Assembly (NCBI RefSeq): GCF_001757995.1
Contig: NZ_LXLV01000058.1
Location: forward strand, 20,830 to 84,829
Source of the DNA: Bacillus mycoides
GTDB lineage: Bacteria > Bacillota > Bacilli > Bacillales > Bacillaceae_G
Direction of reading: 5' to 3'
DNA length: 64,000 nt
In this document: positions 40,126 through 50,115 of the stretch, piece by piece
How the letters are laid out: every line of letters starts with the position of its first letter
Numbering within the stretch: position 1 is the stretch's first letter
Notes under the pieces: model-generated
The model's database searches: none
Told to the model about the DNA's origin: nothing
What the model saw: only the letters and a program-made list of their open reading frames with translations
Position numbers and translations under genes: made by a program

Positions 40126-40169
40126 AAAATAAAAAAGACAGCGTCAAAAAACGCTGTCTTTTTTATTTT
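40126..40169. terminator. Bidirectional terminator, yneK / ccdC
   Basis: AAAATAAAAAAGACAGCGT and its complement form a 19-bp stem around CAAAAA. Confidence 0.93.
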
Positions 40170-40184
40170 ATACATATACAGTTT

Positions 40185-40691
40185 TCACGTTAGCTTCATA
40201 TCTTTTTCGTTATAAAAGCCATCTTCTTTTTCCATTTCCTTCTGTAATTTCGTAAAGGAACGGTACATTGCAATTCTCCATGAAACAATCATCGCGAACG
40301 CAAGTAAGAAGAACATGCCGCTAAGTTGTCCTAAATCAAGAGATTGACTTAAGTATGTTTTAAACACGATACGCACTACAAGTAATCCAATTAAAATAAA
40401 TACAAATGCTTTTGAACGCTTCAAATAAATCTCTTGTCCGCGTATTTCAAATTTAGATGTTTTAATAAGAAAAATAGAAAAAAATAAACCGACACCAATC
40501 GCTTCTAACATTTCTGCTGGAGTTAATCGAAATTCTGGAAAAACATACATCAGTGCTCCTGTGCTCATAAAAAATGGTGGGAGTATAATTTTTTTCAATG
40601 TTGCAGGTTTCTTAGCTGCTTTTAAACGAATAAACATCGCACCGACAGCCATACCAACAGCAACGATACTTGATAAAAGAACTATGTTCAT
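40185..40691 (-). CDS. ccdC: CcdC (YneJ) membrane protein
   Basis: 168 residues, four to five membrane helices, starting MNIVLLSSIVAVGMAVGAMFIRLKAAKKP. Matches CcdC of B. subtilis, encoded with ccdA near cytochrome c maturation genes; its exact role is not defined. AAGGATGAG precedes the ATG. It follows ccdA by 91 bases; the response-regulator gene ccdB found between them in B. subtilis is not here. Confidence 0.85.
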   Translation of the reverse strand: MNIVLLSSIVAVGMAVGAMFIRLKAAKKPATLKKIILPPFFMSTGALMYVFPEFRLTPAEMLEAIGVGLFFSIFLIKTSKFEIRGQEIYLKRSKAFVFILIGLLVVRIVFKTYLSQSLDLGQLSGMFFLLAFAMIVSWRIAMYRSFTKLQKEMEKEDGFYNEKDMKLT

Positions 40692-40782
40692 ATTTTCTCA
40701 TCCTTTTTTTGTGGCTATACGCAAAATATAATTTCATTATATGCTTTTCCGTTAGTATTTCCAACATTTTCACAGAATAATA

Positions 40783-41490
40783 CTAAAAACCGGTAAATCC
40801 ACCAAATAAACTTGAGAAATATACGATAATTTTCGTCATCCAATTAAAGTATAGGAAGATCCCCATAACGATCATAATGTATCCTCCGACTTTCATGAAC
40901 GCCATACTATTTCTTTTAATCCAAGACATTTTCGTAATAAAGAATGAAAGTATGAAAAAGGGAATTGCAAATCCAAGTATGTAAGCAATCATATAAATCA
41001 TTGCCGATTCTGGATTTGTTGCAGCTAATCCAATTACAGACACTAATATAGGACCAGTACAAGGTGTCCATCCAGCAGCAAATGCCAATCCAATTAAAAC
41101 TGAACCAAAATAACCACTCGGACGGTTTTTAAAAGTAAATTTACGATCTTGCATTAGAAACTTCGGCTTAAATACACCGACAATAATAAGACCGAACACG
41201 ATGATAAATATACCACCTAACTGTCTAATTAAATCTTTATAATCCGTAAAAACTCCTCCGATAAAACTTGTACCAAATCCAATTGCGATAAATATAATAG
41301 AAAACCCAAGTAAGAAAAACGCTGTATGTATCATACTTCTTTTGCGAAGCATTGCATTTTCTTCTTTCAATTCAGAAACCGACATACCTGTTATGTATGA
41401 TAAAAATGCCGGATAAAGCGGTAAGCAACACGGGGATATAAATGATAAGAACCCAGCTCCAAACGCTAAAAAAATACTAATATCTTGCAT
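40783..41490 (-). CDS. ccdA: Cytochrome c biogenesis protein CcdA
   Basis: 235 residues, six membrane helices. The two redox cysteines lie in [11 protein letters not shown] and [10 protein letters not shown]. CcdA passes electrons from cytoplasmic thioredoxin to extracytoplasmic thiol-disulfide proteins, needed for cytochrome c assembly and for spore cortex formation through StoA. GAGGAGAGGAG precedes the ATG. Confidence 0.95.
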   Translation of the reverse strand: MQDISIFLAFGAGFLSFISPCCLPLYPAFLSYITGMSVSELKEENAMLRKRSMIHTAFFLLGFSIIFIAIGFGTSFIGGVFTDYKDLIRQLGGIFIIVFGLIIVGVFKPKFLMQDRKFTFKNRPSGYFGSVLIGLAFAAGWTPCTGPILVSVIGLAATNPESAMIYMIAYILGFAIPFFILSFFITKMSWIKRNSMAFMKVGGYIMIVMGIFLYFNWMTKIIVYFSSLFGGFTGF

Positions 41491-41978
41491 TATTCCACTC
41501 CTCTCCTCTTCAATATTGTAGCAAAAACAATTGAAAATACTATGGACATTTCATGAATTCACTTTTCCAACGTGACAATAAGAAAAACTACCCTTTCACA
41601 CATTTTCTAATAAAACGTTTTCATTTCCTTCTATTATATAGAAAAATTTCAATTGAATTATGAAACTCTTTCTAATTGTTACTAACATAACAAAGGTTCC
41701 ACAGTTTCTCAAATCATTTGTACATTACAATTAACTTCACACATATTGACCCTAAAAAATTTTTTTCAAATGCTGTCTTTATACAACGTAAAACTGATTT
41801 TACAATACTTTAATTATTATTAATTTCAAGATTATGCATAAATATCATACTTTTATTATTATTCTATAAAATTTCGCACTTTTCTTTCATTTGACCCTTC
41901 ATTTTTAATTTTGTATACTTCCCTCTAGTTATATATGTCCGTTACGGAACAATTTCATATAGATGGGAGGAATTTTTC
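41491..41978. other. 488-base gap, ccdA / EamA
   Basis: Very AT-rich, no convincing frame. Contains a cre-like ATAAAACGTTTTCA (41610-41623, 12 of 14 consensus positions) on the ccdA side and the EamA promoter at 41891-41919. Confidence 0.6.
41891..41919 (+). promoter_or_regulatory. Promoter of the EamA gene
   Basis: TTGACC (41891-41896), 17-base spacer, TATACT (41914-41919), about 55 bases before the start codon. Confidence 0.7.
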
Positions 41979-42887
41979 ATGCTTCGTTATTCTCTTTTAG
42001 TTTTATTAGGAGCGTGTAGTTATGGGGTTTTAGCTATTTTTGTTAAACTTGCATATGCAGAAGGATTTTCACTTGGAGAGGTAATTGGTAGCCAGTATTT
42101 GTTCGGTTGGATTATTTTACTTGCTATTACACTTCTATTTTCTAGACATCGTGTTCCACTAAAACAAATGTTAATTTTATTCGTCGCAGGTACGTCTGCA
42201 AGTTTTACTGGAATTTTTTACTACGCTTCTTTAAAAACTGTACCAGCTTCTATTGCAATTATACTTTTATTCCAATTCGTTTGGGTTGGAATTATCATTG
42301 AAGCAATTACAACGAAAACATTACCTTCAAGAGAAAAAGTTATTTCAGTAATCTTCCTACTTGCAGGTACATTTTTATCAAGTGGGTTATTAGAAACATC
42401 AGCTGGTGATTTCGATACGACTGGAATCATTTTGGGCTTATTATCTGCTGTTACATTTGCAACATACATTTTCGTAAGTGGTAAAGTTGCCGTTGAAGTA
42501 CCTTCATTACCACGCGGTGTCCTTTTAATGGCTGGCGCTTTAACTTTAGTCATGATCGTATTCCCGCCAACATTTATTTTTAACGGAGCGATTTCTCAAG
42601 GCCTTTGGAAATACGGCTTAGGATTAGGAATATTTAGTATCGTTATTCCGTCCATTGCCTTTACAATCGGTATTCCAAAAATCGGATCTGGCTTAGCGAC
42701 TATTCTTGGTGCAGCAGAACTGCCAGTTACAACAATTATGTCTGTATTCGTTTTAAAAGAAGCTGTACTATCTTCACAATGGGTCGGTGTATCACTTATT
42801 TTAATCGGTATTGCAATCCCGCAAATTGCATATGCAATGCGTGGACGCTATAAAAAGCAGCATACTCATAAAAAAGTTGCGGCATAA
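41979..42887 (+). CDS. EamA/DMT-family transporter
   Basis: 302 residues, ten membrane helices in two five-helix EamA repeats; the second begins near residue 150 (GIILGLLSAVTFATYIFVSGKVA). Drug/metabolite exporters of this class move amino acids, nucleosides or other small molecules. The substrate is unknown. GGGAGG precedes the ATG. A hairpin terminator follows. Confidence 0.9.
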   Translation: MLRYSLLVLLGACSYGVLAIFVKLAYAEGFSLGEVIGSQYLFGWIILLAITLLFSRHRVPLKQMLILFVAGTSASFTGIFYYASLKTVPASIAIILLFQFVWVGIIIEAITTKTLPSREKVISVIFLLAGTFLSSGLLETSAGDFDTTGIILGLLSAVTFATYIFVSGKVAVEVPSLPRGVLLMAGALTLVMIVFPPTFIFNGAISQGLWKYGLGLGIFSIVIPSIAFTIGIPKIGSGLATILGAAELPVTTIMSVFVLKEAVLSSQWVGVSLILIGIAIPQIAYAMRGRYKKQHTHKKVAA

Positions 42888-42890
42888 ACG

Positions 42891-42924
42891 AGAGAGGATT
42901 TTCATTTGAAAATCCTCTCTTTTT
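42891..42924 (+). terminator. Terminator of the EamA gene
   Basis: AGAGAGGATTTTC pairs with GAAAATCCTCTCT, then TTTTATT. Confidence 0.9.
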
Positions 42925-42980
42925 ATTATTGTGTTATATAATGAATACAACTATTTCACTTAAGAAAGAGGGGATAATAA

Positions 42981-44141
42981 GTGGCATCCATTCCAAATCA
43001 ATTAACAGAAAAACTTATTTCTATTCGTCGACATTTACACGAATACCCAGAACTATCATACGAAGAATTTGAAACGACAAAAGCAATAAAAAATTGGTTA
43101 GAAGAAGCTAATATTACTATTAATGATTCCAATTTAGAAACAGGAGTTATCGCTGAAATTTCTGGTAATAAAAACGGACCGGTTGTAGCGCTTCGTGCTG
43201 ATATCGATGCCCTTCCTATCCAGGAAGAAACAGACCTTCCATACACTTCAAAAATACAAGGTAAAATGCATGCTTGTGGGCATGATTTTCATACAGCTGC
43301 TATATTGGGTGCGGCTTACTTATTAAAAGAAAAAGAAGCTTCTCTTAACGGAACTGTCCGCCTTATATTCCAGCCAGCTGAAGAAAGTAGTAATGGTGCT
43401 TGCAAAGTTATTGAAGCTGGACATTTACGTGGCGTGCAAGCTATTTTCGGCATGCATAATAAACCTGATTTACCAGTAGGTACAATTGGTATTAAAGAGG
43501 GTCCACTAATGGCTGGAGTTGATCGATTTGAAATTGAAATCCATGGTGTTGGTACACATGCAGCTGTGCCTGATGCCGGCGTCGATCCTATCGTTGCATC
43601 AGCTCAAATCGTTATGGCACTTCAAACGATTGTAAGCCGAAATATTAGTTCTTCTCATAACGCTGTCGTAAGTGTAACAAACATTCATTCAGGGAATACG
43701 TGGAACGTTATTCCCGAAAAAGCAATATTAGAAGGAACTGTCCGTACATTCCAAGCTGAAACACGTGAAAAGATTCCGGCATTAATGGAACGTATCATTA
43801 AAGGCGTTTCTGATGCACTAGGTGTAAAAACAGAATTCCGATTTTATCCAGGTCCTCCTGCTGTTCAAAACGATAAAGTACTCACTGATCTTTCTGTTCA
43901 GGTTGCAGAGAAAATGAATCTAAACGTTATCTCTCCTACACCATCAATGGCAGGAGAAGACTTTTCTTTTTACCAACAAGAAATACCAGGTTCATTCGTC
44001 TTTATGGGAACAAGTGGTACACATGAATGGCATCATCCAGCTTTTACAGTAGATGAAAAAGCATTGCCTATTAGCGCGGAGTATTTCGCCTTATTAGCCG
44101 AAGAAGCTATTCATCAATTATTACAAACAAAAAGCCGTTAA
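42981..44141 (+). CDS. M20-family amidohydrolase (N-acyl-amino acid hydrolase type)
   Basis: 386 residues, start GTG at 42981 (AAAGAGGGGAT). Metal ligands: RADIDALPIQEE (Asp), MHACGHDFHTA (His), QPAEESSNGA (Glu) and GEDFSFYQQ; the HHPAF C-terminal His is present. Dizinc hydrolases of this group deacylate N-acyl amino acids or related amides in the cytoplasm. The substrate is unproven. Confidence 0.92.
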   Translation: MASIPNQLTEKLISIRRHLHEYPELSYEEFETTKAIKNWLEEANITINDSNLETGVIAEISGNKNGPVVALRADIDALPIQEETDLPYTSKIQGKMHACGHDFHTAAILGAAYLLKEKEASLNGTVRLIFQPAEESSNGACKVIEAGHLRGVQAIFGMHNKPDLPVGTIGIKEGPLMAGVDRFEIEIHGVGTHAAVPDAGVDPIVASAQIVMALQTIVSRNISSSHNAVVSVTNIHSGNTWNVIPEKAILEGTVRTFQAETREKIPALMERIIKGVSDALGVKTEFRFYPGPPAVQNDKVLTDLSVQVAEKMNLNVISPTPSMAGEDFSFYQQEIPGSFVFMGTSGTHEWHHPAFTVDEKALPISAEYFALLAEEAIHQLLQTKSR

Positions 44142-44160
44142 GTTACCCTTAACGGCTTTT
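44129..44160. terminator. Terminator, M20 gene / ABC permease
   Basis: AAAAGCCGTTAAG pairs with CTTAACGGCTTTT; it overlaps the M20 stop codon. Confidence 0.88.
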
Positions 44161-44162
44161 GC

Positions 44163-45110
44163 TTATGCTGTTAAATCTCGTTTTATAAATACAGTATAGG
44201 AAACCCCTAAAAATACAGCTAAGTATAGAAGAAGCATACAAGAAGCAAATGGGAATGTTACTCCATCAATAAAGCTTCCACCCTTTAAAAGCCCATATAA
44301 ATCTGTATTCGCTGGTAATAAATATTTCGCCCATTCATATCTTGCTGCTGGAATTAGCGCTATTCCCCCTGATAATGCGAGAAATAGAGAAATCCCGATT
44401 GCACCTCCACTCGATCTCGTTAAAACGGAAATCATAAAGGCAAATGCAGCATATACAAGAGTTGGTAACCAAGATAAAATGTAATATTTACTTGCTTCCA
44501 CGAAAATATTTTGTTTAATAATATTTCCGTCTTGAACGATAAATTCAGTCCAGGGTGGTTGTTGGAATTTATAAATAATTAGCCCGCATAATGTTGAAAA
44601 AATCATATTAAAGATAAATAATAATGCCGCAAATATAACGATGGCCAAAAATTTCGATGTTAAAATTTTAAATCTGCTCGCTGGACGAATCGTTAAAAAT
44701 TTATATGTTCCCCAGCTATATTCATTCGCAAAAATTGTACTCGCATATACGAGAATAAACGGAAGTAAAATAGGAAAAACAATAAAGCCAGTATCTCTCA
44801 TGAAAGAAAGTGGAGAACTACTCGCTGGCGCTGTATTCGTATCTAAATGCTTCATTTTAAGTTGATATTCTTTTACAAGCTCGTCCCCTGACTTTTCTGC
44901 TAAAATATCCTCCTTTTTCATACCAAGTTTTTTCTCAATTTCTACAGTTCGTTCTGTATAATCCGCTTTCCACCCTTTTGTTTCTGGCTCTAAATACTTT
45001 ACCGTAACCCATCCTAATCCAATAATTAATACCGCAATAACTGCAAAAGGAATAATCGTTCGCTTTCGCTTAAATATTTTATACAACTCGTTATAAACTA
45101 AATTAAACAA
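44163..45110 (-). CDS. ABC-2 type transporter permease
   Basis: 315 residues. One N-terminal helix, an external loop of about 80 residues, then five more helices (ABC2_membrane architecture). Start TTG at 45110, with AGGGGGAAAAG inside the ATPase end; the frames overlap by 8 bases. Likely part of a lantibiotic-immunity or NatB-like exporter; substrate unknown. Confidence 0.85.
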   Translation of the reverse strand: MFNLVYNELYKIFKRKRTIIPFAVIAVLIIGLGWVTVKYLEPETKGWKADYTERTVEIEKKLGMKKEDILAEKSGDELVKEYQLKMKHLDTNTAPASSSPLSFMRDTGFIVFPILLPFILVYASTIFANEYSWGTYKFLTIRPASRFKILTSKFLAIVIFAALLFIFNMIFSTLCGLIIYKFQQPPWTEFIVQDGNIIKQNIFVEASKYYILSWLPTLVYAAFAFMISVLTRSSGGAIGISLFLALSGGIALIPAARYEWAKYLLPANTDLYGLLKGGSFIDGVTFPFASCMLLLYLAVFLGVSYTVFIKRDLTA

Positions 45111-46014
45111 TATCTTTTCCCCCTGTTAATTCTAAAAACTGCTCTTCTAGCGTTTTTCTTTCTTCATATACACGATAAACTTGAATGTTTTTCTCCATCA
45201 ATGTACGAAGAATATTTGGAATTTCTTCATCTTTCACGTTTATAATTAATTCGTTTTCTTTTACTAAAACATCGTATTCTAAAACCTCTGCCGCTTTATT
45301 CGCGTCATCTACACGTATATGTATTTCTTCTGTTTCTTCCTTTTGATCACTTTGAATATTTTGCGTTGCGACATATTCTCCGTGCTGAATAATAATAACC
45401 CTGTCACACATTAATTCAACTTCTGAGAGTAAGTGACTAGAGACAAGAACAGCTTTTCCTTGTTCATGCGCAATTTTCTTTATGTACATCCGCATTTCAT
45501 GTATACCACTAGGATCTAATCCGTTCGTTGGTTCGTCTAGTATTAATACATCTGGATTATGTATAAGTGCCTGAGCAATTCCTAAACGTTGTCTCATACC
45601 GAGTGAATATGCTTTTACTTTACGGTCAATTACTTGTCCCATTCCTAACAATTGCACTACTTCATCGATACGCTCTTCAGTCACATTGCCATTCATTCGT
45701 CCGAAATATGTTAAATTTTCATAGCCGCTTAAGAAAGGATAAAATTCTGGTGTCTCAATTACAGCACCAATTTTCGCAGCAGTTTTTTCAAATTGCTGTT
45801 TTACAGATTGACCATCAATCCATACTTCTCCTTCTGTCATACGAATCATTCCGACCATCATTCGCATTAATGTCGTTTTCCCAGCACCATTTGGTCCTAA
45901 TAAGCCAACTACTTCACCCTTTTTCACTTCAAAACTAATATTTTCTACTAACGTCTTTGAACCAATTCGTTTTGTTAATCGGTCAACTTTTACGATCGCT
46001 TGCTCATTTATCAT
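45103..46014 (-). CDS. ABC transporter ATP-binding protein
   Basis: 303 residues from the ATG at 46014; a TTG at 46023 is the alternative. Walker A GPNGAGKTT, signature SLGMRQRLGIAQA, Walker B VLILDEPTNGLDP and the H-loop SSHLLSEVE are intact. The C-terminal 80 residues are the extra domain of BcrA/NatA-type ATPases. Coupled to the permease downstream. Confidence 0.93.
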   Translation of the reverse strand: MINEQAIVKVDRLTKRIGSKTLVENISFEVKKGEVVGLLGPNGAGKTTLMRMMVGMIRMTEGEVWIDGQSVKQQFEKTAAKIGAVIETPEFYPFLSGYENLTYFGRMNGNVTEERIDEVVQLLGMGQVIDRKVKAYSLGMRQRLGIAQALIHNPDVLILDEPTNGLDPSGIHEMRMYIKKIAHEQGKAVLVSSHLLSEVELMCDRVIIIQHGEYVATQNIQSDQKEETEEIHIRVDDANKAAEVLEYDVLVKENELIINVKDEEIPNILRTLMEKNIQVYRVYEERKTLEEQFLELTGGKDIV

Positions 46015-46108
46015 TCCATACAACCTTTCTTCTTAACTCTTTTTTTCAGTTCTTCCCACTGTATCATGATTAATAACATGTGTAAAATGAAGAAAAAGCC
46101 ATGATTTC

Positions 46109-46684
46109 TCATGCCTTTCTCCTCGTTTCATATGACTTTTCACCCTTTAACCTTTGTGTAAACCTACAACATTGCCACATCGATATTATAATGACGGTTA
46201 TCATAACAACTGCTGTTACCATTATCGCATACGTCGTAACCGGTGCATTTGTTACTCCTTGGATTCCTATTGCTTTCATAAAAATAATAATAAATAATTT
46301 CAAAAATAACATACCATGAATTAATCCGAAAACGAGTGCTCCTCCGCAAGTTAATAATTGCTCCTGACATAATAAACATAACATTTCTTTTCTTGTCATA
46401 TGCATCACTTCATTCGATGTAAACTCCTCTTTTCTTATCTGTAAAAGAGAAGCTGTCATTTTATATGTAATGAAAATACACACAAAAACTATAAATAGAA
46501 ACATAGCATAAAACCACTTTACAAATATAGGTGTATATTCCACTTTACTTATTACAGCTTCATTGAATCGGAATGATATCATAAAAAAACAAAGCATTGT
46601 ATTCATAGCAATCCACATAAATTGTTTTAACCTTTGGGCAGCAAATGTTTGTATATTTTTTCTCGCTAACCGAAATAAAGACAT
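46109..46684 (-). pseudogene. BceB-like ABC permease, N-terminal fragment
   Basis: 191 codons with a first helix, a short loop and three more helices. KMTASLLQIRKEEFTSNEVMHMTRKEMLCLLCQEQLL resembles the conserved loop of FtsX/BceB permeases, which normally reach about 620-650 residues. The large extracellular domain and the last six helices are missing. GGGGGAAAT precedes the ATG, so it may still be translated. It could instead be a stand-alone four-helix protein. Confidence 0.55.
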
Positions 46685-46836
46685 AATTTCCCCCTACCTT
46701 GCTTCATAACATACGCATTCTATACTACTAGTTTATAAAAATATGACATTTTATACATCGCACTACAATCGGAATCTTTACTAAGCCTTTAGTCCTAGAA
46801 ACCACGCATATTTATCTCCTTAGCATTGAATAAAAA

Positions 46837-46879
46837 ACAAAAAACGGAAATGCACTTTAGTTACATTTCCGTTTTTTGT
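46837..46879. terminator. Terminator near cidR
   Basis: ACAAAAAACGGAAATG pairs with CATTTCCGTTTTTTGT; 16-bp stem, about 60 bases past cidR. Confidence 0.9.
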
Positions 46880-46937
46880 TTAATGAGGTGAATCTTTATA
46901 TAACTTAATTATCATGACTGCCTTGTAATTTCATCAA

Positions 46938-47846
46938 CTATTCAGCCTTCGCATCTTCCACTTCAATCCTTTTTTTCTCTCTTGCAATTTTCAAAAACTC
47001 TAACAACTCTGGATTGCTATTCATTTTTTTATAAGCCACTGACATTTCTGCAACAAAATTAGAATCACGTAACTCTTTATATACAACTTCTGTTTTATAC
47101 AATTTATTTGCGGATACAGGTATTACTGTAATTCCAATACCTGCTGCCACAAGCCCCATGACAGTTTGATACTCCGTTGCTTCTTGTACAATGTGCGGAC
47201 TAAAACCTACATCGCGGCAAAGCGATAAAATTGTATCGTATAACGCTGGCCATACTGGTCTCGTAATAAATACGAACGGTTCATCCCTTAAATCTTCGAT
47301 ATGTATTTCGTCCTTTCCAGCAAGCGGATGCGCCTTCGGTAAACATAACGTACACGAAAGTTTTTGAATTGGTTCTAACTCAAGTAATTGCGTTGGAATT
47401 GGCGGACGTAAAAATCCAATATCAATTCGATTATCATGAAGTGCATGCACCTGATCTGGTGTTGACAATTCATGTAATGCAACAGACACCCTTGGAAATT
47501 TCTTTCTATACTCCCTGACGATTGACGGTAAAATATCATATATCGCCGCACCTACAAAACCAATTGAAAGTGATCCTACTTCTCCCCTTTGAGCACTTTG
47601 TGCGACTTCTACTGCTTTTTCAATTTGTACAAACGCTTTTTTCACTTCTTTTAAAAACATTTCTCCAGCTTCTGTTAATTCAACCTTTCTCTTCGTTCTT
47701 GAAAATAACATAACTTCCATTTCTTTTTCTAATTGCTGAATTTGTTGACTAAGCGGGGGTTGTGTCATTTGTAAACGAGCAGCCGCTCGTCCAAAGTGCA
47801 ATTCCTCTGCCACTACAACAAAATATTGCAAATGCCGTAATTCCAT
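46938..47846 (-). CDS. cidR: LysR-family regulator, CidR type
   Basis: 302 residues from the ATG at 47846 (AAGGGTG). N-terminal winged HTH: LRHLQYFVVVAEELHFGRAA..LQMTQPPLSQQIQQLE; effector domain from about residue 90. Divergent from cidAB, the arrangement of ywbI-ywbHG in B. subtilis and cidR-cidABC in staphylococci, where the regulator senses acetate or pyruvate overflow. Confidence 0.87.
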   Translation of the reverse strand: MELRHLQYFVVVAEELHFGRAAARLQMTQPPLSQQIQQLEKEMEVMLFSRTKRKVELTEAGEMFLKEVKKAFVQIEKAVEVAQSAQRGEVGSLSIGFVGAAIYDILPSIVREYRKKFPRVSVALHELSTPDQVHALHDNRIDIGFLRPPIPTQLLELEPIQKLSCTLCLPKAHPLAGKDEIHIEDLRDEPFVFITRPVWPALYDTILSLCRDVGFSPHIVQEATEYQTVMGLVAAGIGITVIPVSANKLYKTEVVYKELRDSNFVAEMSVAYKKMNSNPELLEFLKIAREKKRIEVEDAKAE

Positions 47847-47997
47847 TTTGGACACCCTTTTCACTTTCGATTAATACATCTAATATATTAATAACATATA
47901 ATTTATATATTAGACAAATTTTTCGAATGAACGTATAGTAGAAATTGTTAATTATTTTTTACAATTTTTATGTAATAAACAAAGAGGTGGTTACTGT

Positions 47998-48363
47998 ATG
48001 AAATGGTGGAAGTTAAGCGGACAAATTTTATTATTATTTTGTTTCGCTTGGACAGGTGAATGGATTGCAAAACAAGCACACCTCCCAGTTCCAGGAAGTA
48101 TAATCGGTATTTTTTTATTGTTAATCTCATTAAAACTTAACATAGTGAAAAAAGAATGGATACAAGACGGTGCAGACTTTTTATTAAAAGAACTTATTTT
48201 ATTTTTCATCCCTTCTGCAGTCGCTGTCATTCGTTACAAAGATACATTATCACAATATGGAATCGATCTCATTTTAATTATCGTAATTAGTACACTTTGT
48301 GTCACTCTCGTAACAGGACTTTTAACAGAATTGCTATTAAAGCGGAAAGGATCAACACAATGA
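47998..48363 (+). CDS. cidA: Holin-like protein CidA
   Basis: 121 residues, four membrane helices, LrgA/CidA family ([22 protein letters not shown]). Such proteins oligomerise in the membrane; roles in lysis control or in overflow metabolite transport are reported. AGAGGTGG precedes the ATG. Its TGA overlaps the cidB ATG. Confidence 0.92.
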   Translation: MKWWKLSGQILLLFCFAWTGEWIAKQAHLPVPGSIIGIFLLLISLKLNIVKKEWIQDGADFLLKELILFFIPSAVAVIRYKDTLSQYGIDLILIIVISTLCVTLVTGLLTELLLKRKGSTQ

Positions 48364-49037
48364 TCGGCTTTCTTTGTTTACCATTAACACTATTCACATA
48401 TTGGGTATCTAAAAAAATGTATCAACGCTGGAATTGGAGCTTACTTTCTCCCCTTCTTGTATGCCCAATCATTTTAATTGCTTTATTACTCGGATTAGAT
48501 ACACCATACGAAACCTACGAATCTGGTAGTCATTGGCTAACAGAATTATTAAAACCTGCAACAGTTGCTTTCGCATGGCCAATCTATAAATATTTTGATC
48601 TATTAAAAAAACATGGAACTGCTATTTTAATTAATGTCATTGTCGGTTCTTTTCTATCTGTTATTACTTCCGCACTACTAGCTAATTTTTTTCAAATTGA
48701 CTCTACAATAGAACAAAGTTTAGCACCGCACATTGTAACAACACCTATTGCAATGGCTATTTCAGAAATGATTGGCGGCATGTCACAATTAACAGCAGTT
48801 TTCGTTGTATTAACTGCCTTAACTGGAGCATTACTCGGTCCTACACTCATACGCATATGCCGTATTAAAACAGCGCTCGCAAAAGGTATAATGCTAGGTA
48901 CTAGCGCGAATGGAACCGGAACATCAAAAGCATTTGAAATCGGCCCTGTAGAAGGTACAATTGCAAGTTTATCAATGCTTTTAACAGCTGGAGCTAGTTT
49001 AGTTATCGTTCCACTTTTCTTATCTTGGATACACTAA
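48360..49037 (+). CDS. cidB: CidB/LrgB-family membrane protein
   Basis: 225 residues, about seven helices, with [18 protein letters not shown] and [21 protein letters not shown], the LrgB signatures. Partner of CidA. The ATG at 48360 overlaps the cidA stop (ATGA) and follows GGAAAGGA; the in-frame codons upstream from 48297 belong inside cidA. Confidence 0.93.
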   Translation: MIGFLCLPLTLFTYWVSKKMYQRWNWSLLSPLLVCPIILIALLLGLDTPYETYESGSHWLTELLKPATVAFAWPIYKYFDLLKKHGTAILINVIVGSFLSVITSALLANFFQIDSTIEQSLAPHIVTTPIAMAISEMIGGMSQLTAVFVVLTALTGALLGPTLIRICRIKTALAKGIMLGTSANGTGTSKAFEIGPVEGTIASLSMLLTAGASLVIVPLFLSWIH

Positions 49038-49067
49038 AAAAGCAAGTATTTACACACTTGCTTTTTT
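49036..49067. terminator. Terminator, cidB / Nudix
   Basis: AAAAAAGCAAGT pairs with ACTTGCTTTTTT. Confidence 0.9.
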
Positions 49068-49463
49068 ATTTATATATTTATTTAAAAGCTCCTGGTCCTC
49101 TGGAAAAGATAAAGATAATTCTTTTACTTCATCAATTCCTTTCCAAGCTATTTCATGTATTAACTCATCAGGGTATTGTATTTTCATGTTACCGCCTATT
49201 AACTTTACAATATAGTAATGCACATGAACTGGCACCCCATATGTTATCCCTTTCTTTTCACATAGTTTTTCTATAATTTTCACTTCATAACCCGTTTCTT
49301 CCCACACTTCACGAGCACAGCAGTCCTCAAGGGTTTCTCCCTCTTCTTGTCCCCCGCTTGGCACAGTCCATCGTTTTTCTTCATCTACTTTTCCTTGTAG
49401 TACCATTAAAAATTCATTCTTTTCATTCATACATATAGCTGCCGTACCAATCCATCTTTTCAT
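49050..49463 (-). CDS. Nudix hydrolase
   Basis: 137 residues from the ATG at 49463 (GGGGGGAGA). Nudix box near residues 38-60: GGQEEGETLEDCCAREVWEETGYEV, with the metal-binding Glu pair. The substrate is unknown. Its end overlaps the cidB terminator. Confidence 0.88.
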   Translation of the reverse strand: MKRWIGTAAICMNEKNEFLMVLQGKVDEEKRWTVPSGGQEEGETLEDCCAREVWEETGYEVKIIEKLCEKKGITYGVPVHVHYYIVKLIGGNMKIQYPDELIHEIAWKGIDEVKELSLSFPEDQELLNKYINKKASV

Positions 49464-49604
49464 CCTATCTCCCCCCATACTAAATTTCGATCTTTCTTTA
49501 TATATATCCTTGAAAAAAGAGGAATAAAGTAAAACGATGCCGAAAGATTACATCAACTTCATGAGCAGTCCCTTCTTAGAAATTCAAACCGGAAGGATGA
49601 AATT

Positions 49605-49805
49605 ATGATTTCTAAATATGTTGTGGAATGTGTTTTTTGTGAAGAAAATCGAAAACCTCGGCAGGCTATCGTCACAGTGCCCGCCACTTCTCAGCTACTA
49701 GCAATCCAAAAAGTACGAGCTGAATGTAAACGTCGCTTCGGAAAAACTTTATTATTGCAAACAGAAATTAAAGAAGAATTACTCATTGAACAAAAAGAAA
49801 GCTGA
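49605..49805 (+). CDS. Small protein of unknown function
   Basis: 66 residues, MISKYVVECVFCEENRKPRQ..., basic, with a C-x2-C pair near residues 9-12 and no matching second pair. GGAAGGATG precedes the ATG. A terminator begins inside its last codons. I recognise no family. Confidence 0.7.
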   Translation: MISKYVVECVFCEENRKPRQAIVTVPATSQLLAIQKVRAECKRRFGKTLLLQTEIKEELLIEQKES

Positions 49806-49827
49806 CCATAAATTGGCCAGCTTTCTT
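49795..49827 (+). terminator. Terminator of the 49605 gene
   Basis: AAGAAAGCTG pairs with CAGCTTTCTT. Confidence 0.8.
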
Positions 49828-50115
49828 ATCCGATCATATTTTCACATGAAGATTAGGGGCATCCTCTTTAAGGATCGGGATTTACCCATTATGTGCGTTC
49901 CATAATGGTCATCGAACAATATATTTCTATACAATAAACTATTGAATAGAATAGGGCAAAACTTGTTCGCATTTTTTAGAAAAGGGATAGGGATATAATT
50001 CAAGTAATACTTCGAATACTCGAACTTTACACTCATTATATTAAAGCAAATCCTTTTATATGGGAAATATGAATTACTTACATAATTCATTCGTAAAATA
50101 TATTAATAGTTTTCT
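49828..50115. other. Intergenic, nothing recognised
   Basis: AT-rich sequence with no ribosome site, promoter or repeat that I can support; the 82-codon minus-strand frame here has no ribosome site and atypical composition. Confidence 0.6.
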
